This document shows positions 5,811 through 5,915 of a stretch of 5,915 nucleotides of DNA, one piece after another (within the stretch, counting starts at the first letter, position 1; the number at the start of each line of letters is the position of its first letter). The stretch spans positions 23,592-29,506 of the forward strand of contig DUJB01000064.1 in assembly GCA_013330055.1 (NCBI GenBank). Direction: 5' to 3'. The notes below the pieces were generated by a model, which saw only the letters and a list, made by a program, of their open reading frames with translations, made no database searches and had not been told where the DNA came from. The position numbers were made by a program, and so were the translations under genes. The DNA comes from Nitrosopumilaceae archaeon. Lineage in GTDB: Archaea > Thermoproteota > Nitrososphaeria > Nitrososphaerales > Nitrosopumilaceae.

Positions 5811-5819
5811 ATTTAAAAG
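5811..5819. promoter_or_regulatory. Shared bidirectional TATA element between egsA and psmB
   Basis: ATTTAAAAG contains the self-complementary core TTTAAA. Read on the plus strand it predicts a start near 5840, 20-odd bases before the psmB TTG, leaving room for the SD. Read on the minus strand it predicts a start near 5788, about 12 bases before the egsA ATG. No other convincing TATA match lies in the 86-base gap, so one box probably serves both genes. Confidence 0.55.
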
Positions 5820-5848
5820 GGTGTTAACTTATCCAAAATATCCTAGTT

Positions 5849-5854
5849 AAGGAG
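5849..5854 (+). promoter_or_regulatory. Ribosome binding site AAGGAG for psmB, deciding a TTG start
   Basis: AAGGAG lies 8 bases before TTG 5863-5865. The in-frame TAA at 5848-5850 overlaps it, and no ATG or GTG occurs between that stop and the TTG. The ATG at 5856 is out of frame and stops after seven codons. Confidence 0.75.
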
Positions 5855-5862
5855 AATGTTAT

Positions 5863-5915
5863 TTGTCAGACTATGTTGAACAACACACACTACATGGAAC
5901 AACTACTGTAGGAAT
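5863..5915 (+). CDS. psmB: 20S proteasome beta subunit, 5' end only
   Basis: The first 17 codons of a gene that runs off the window, starting at TTG: MSDYVEQHTLHGTTTVG. The HGTTTVG motif is the autoprocessing site of active archaeal proteasome beta subunits: cleavage after Gly12 removes a 12-residue propeptide and exposes Thr13 as the N-terminal nucleophile. The propeptide is short, as in other archaea such as Thermoplasma. The protein would form the inner rings of the 20S core that degrades unfolded proteins in the cytoplasm. Because the catalytic Thr-Thr-Thr-Val-Gly is intact, this should be a proteolytically active subunit; thaumarchaea may carry a second beta gene, which cannot be judged here. 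The TTG is forced by an in-frame stop upstream and supported by a good SD. The gene is divergent from egsA and appears to share its TATA element. The rest of the protein, including the catalytic lysine, is not visible. Confidence 0.88.
   Translation, partial: MSDYVEQHTLHGTTTVG

Noticed and set aside
1..5915. A novel defence, mobile or secondary-metabolite system.
   Set aside because: All genes fit known housekeeping or widely distributed families; there are no repeats, integrase, transposase, toxin-antitoxin or composition break.
1..5915. tRNA, rRNA or other structured RNA genes in the gaps.
   Set aside because: Every intergenic gap is under about 90 bases, A/T-rich and filled by promoter elements; no TPsiC-like motif or long GC stem is seen.

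Overview
The window looks like a gene-dense, AT-rich piece of a Thaumarchaeota (Nitrososphaeria) chromosome, most likely from the marine/soil group I.1a (Nitrosopumilus-like) lineage. The archaeal assignment is strong: there is an sn-glycerol-1-phosphate dehydrogenase (the enzyme that sets archaeal lipid stereochemistry), an archaeal-type NMN adenylyltransferase, a long SlyD-like archaeal FKBP and the start of a 20S proteasome beta subunit. Promoters are also archaeal: TATA boxes lie about 25-30 bases before ATG codons that have no Shine-Dalgarno (SD) sequence. The narrower lineage is inferred from general resemblance and was not tested.

Layout, left to right: the 3' end of a plus-strand gene (2-88, probably a pyridoxamine-phosphate-oxidase-like flavin/F420 split-barrel protein); a minus-strand membrane-anchored LEA14/WHy-domain protein (85-582); a divergent plus-strand CopD-like four-helix membrane protein (664-1158); a minus-strand RNA 3'-phosphate cyclase, rtcA (1141-2169); a divergent plus-strand NMN adenylyltransferase (2238-2735); a plus-strand class V PLP aminotransferase with a TTG start (2778-3920); a plus-strand FKBP-type prolyl isomerase/chaperone (3964-4713); a minus-strand glycerol-1-phosphate dehydrogenase, egsA (4715-5776); and a divergent plus-strand proteasome beta subunit with a TTG start, cut by the window edge (5863-5915). 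No gap without a gene exceeds about 90 bases. I see no RNA genes, insertion sequences, CRISPR arrays or phage genes.

The genes are mostly unrelated housekeeping functions: NAD synthesis, RNA end processing, lipid backbone synthesis, protein folding and turnover, amino-acid metabolism and membrane/copper physiology. Nearly every gene appears to have its own promoter rather than belonging to an operon. I found no convincing new multi-gene system. The notable features are architectural. All three convergent gene pairs have essentially no spacer (4-base overlap, 18-base overlap, 1-base gap), so transcription has to end inside the opposing gene. One 18-base overlap contains a perfect palindrome that gives two unrelated proteins the same last three residues. 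One symmetric TTTAAA element appears to drive both egsA and the proteasome gene. The two genes with TTG starts are the ones with a well-placed SD, while the apparently leaderless genes use ATG.
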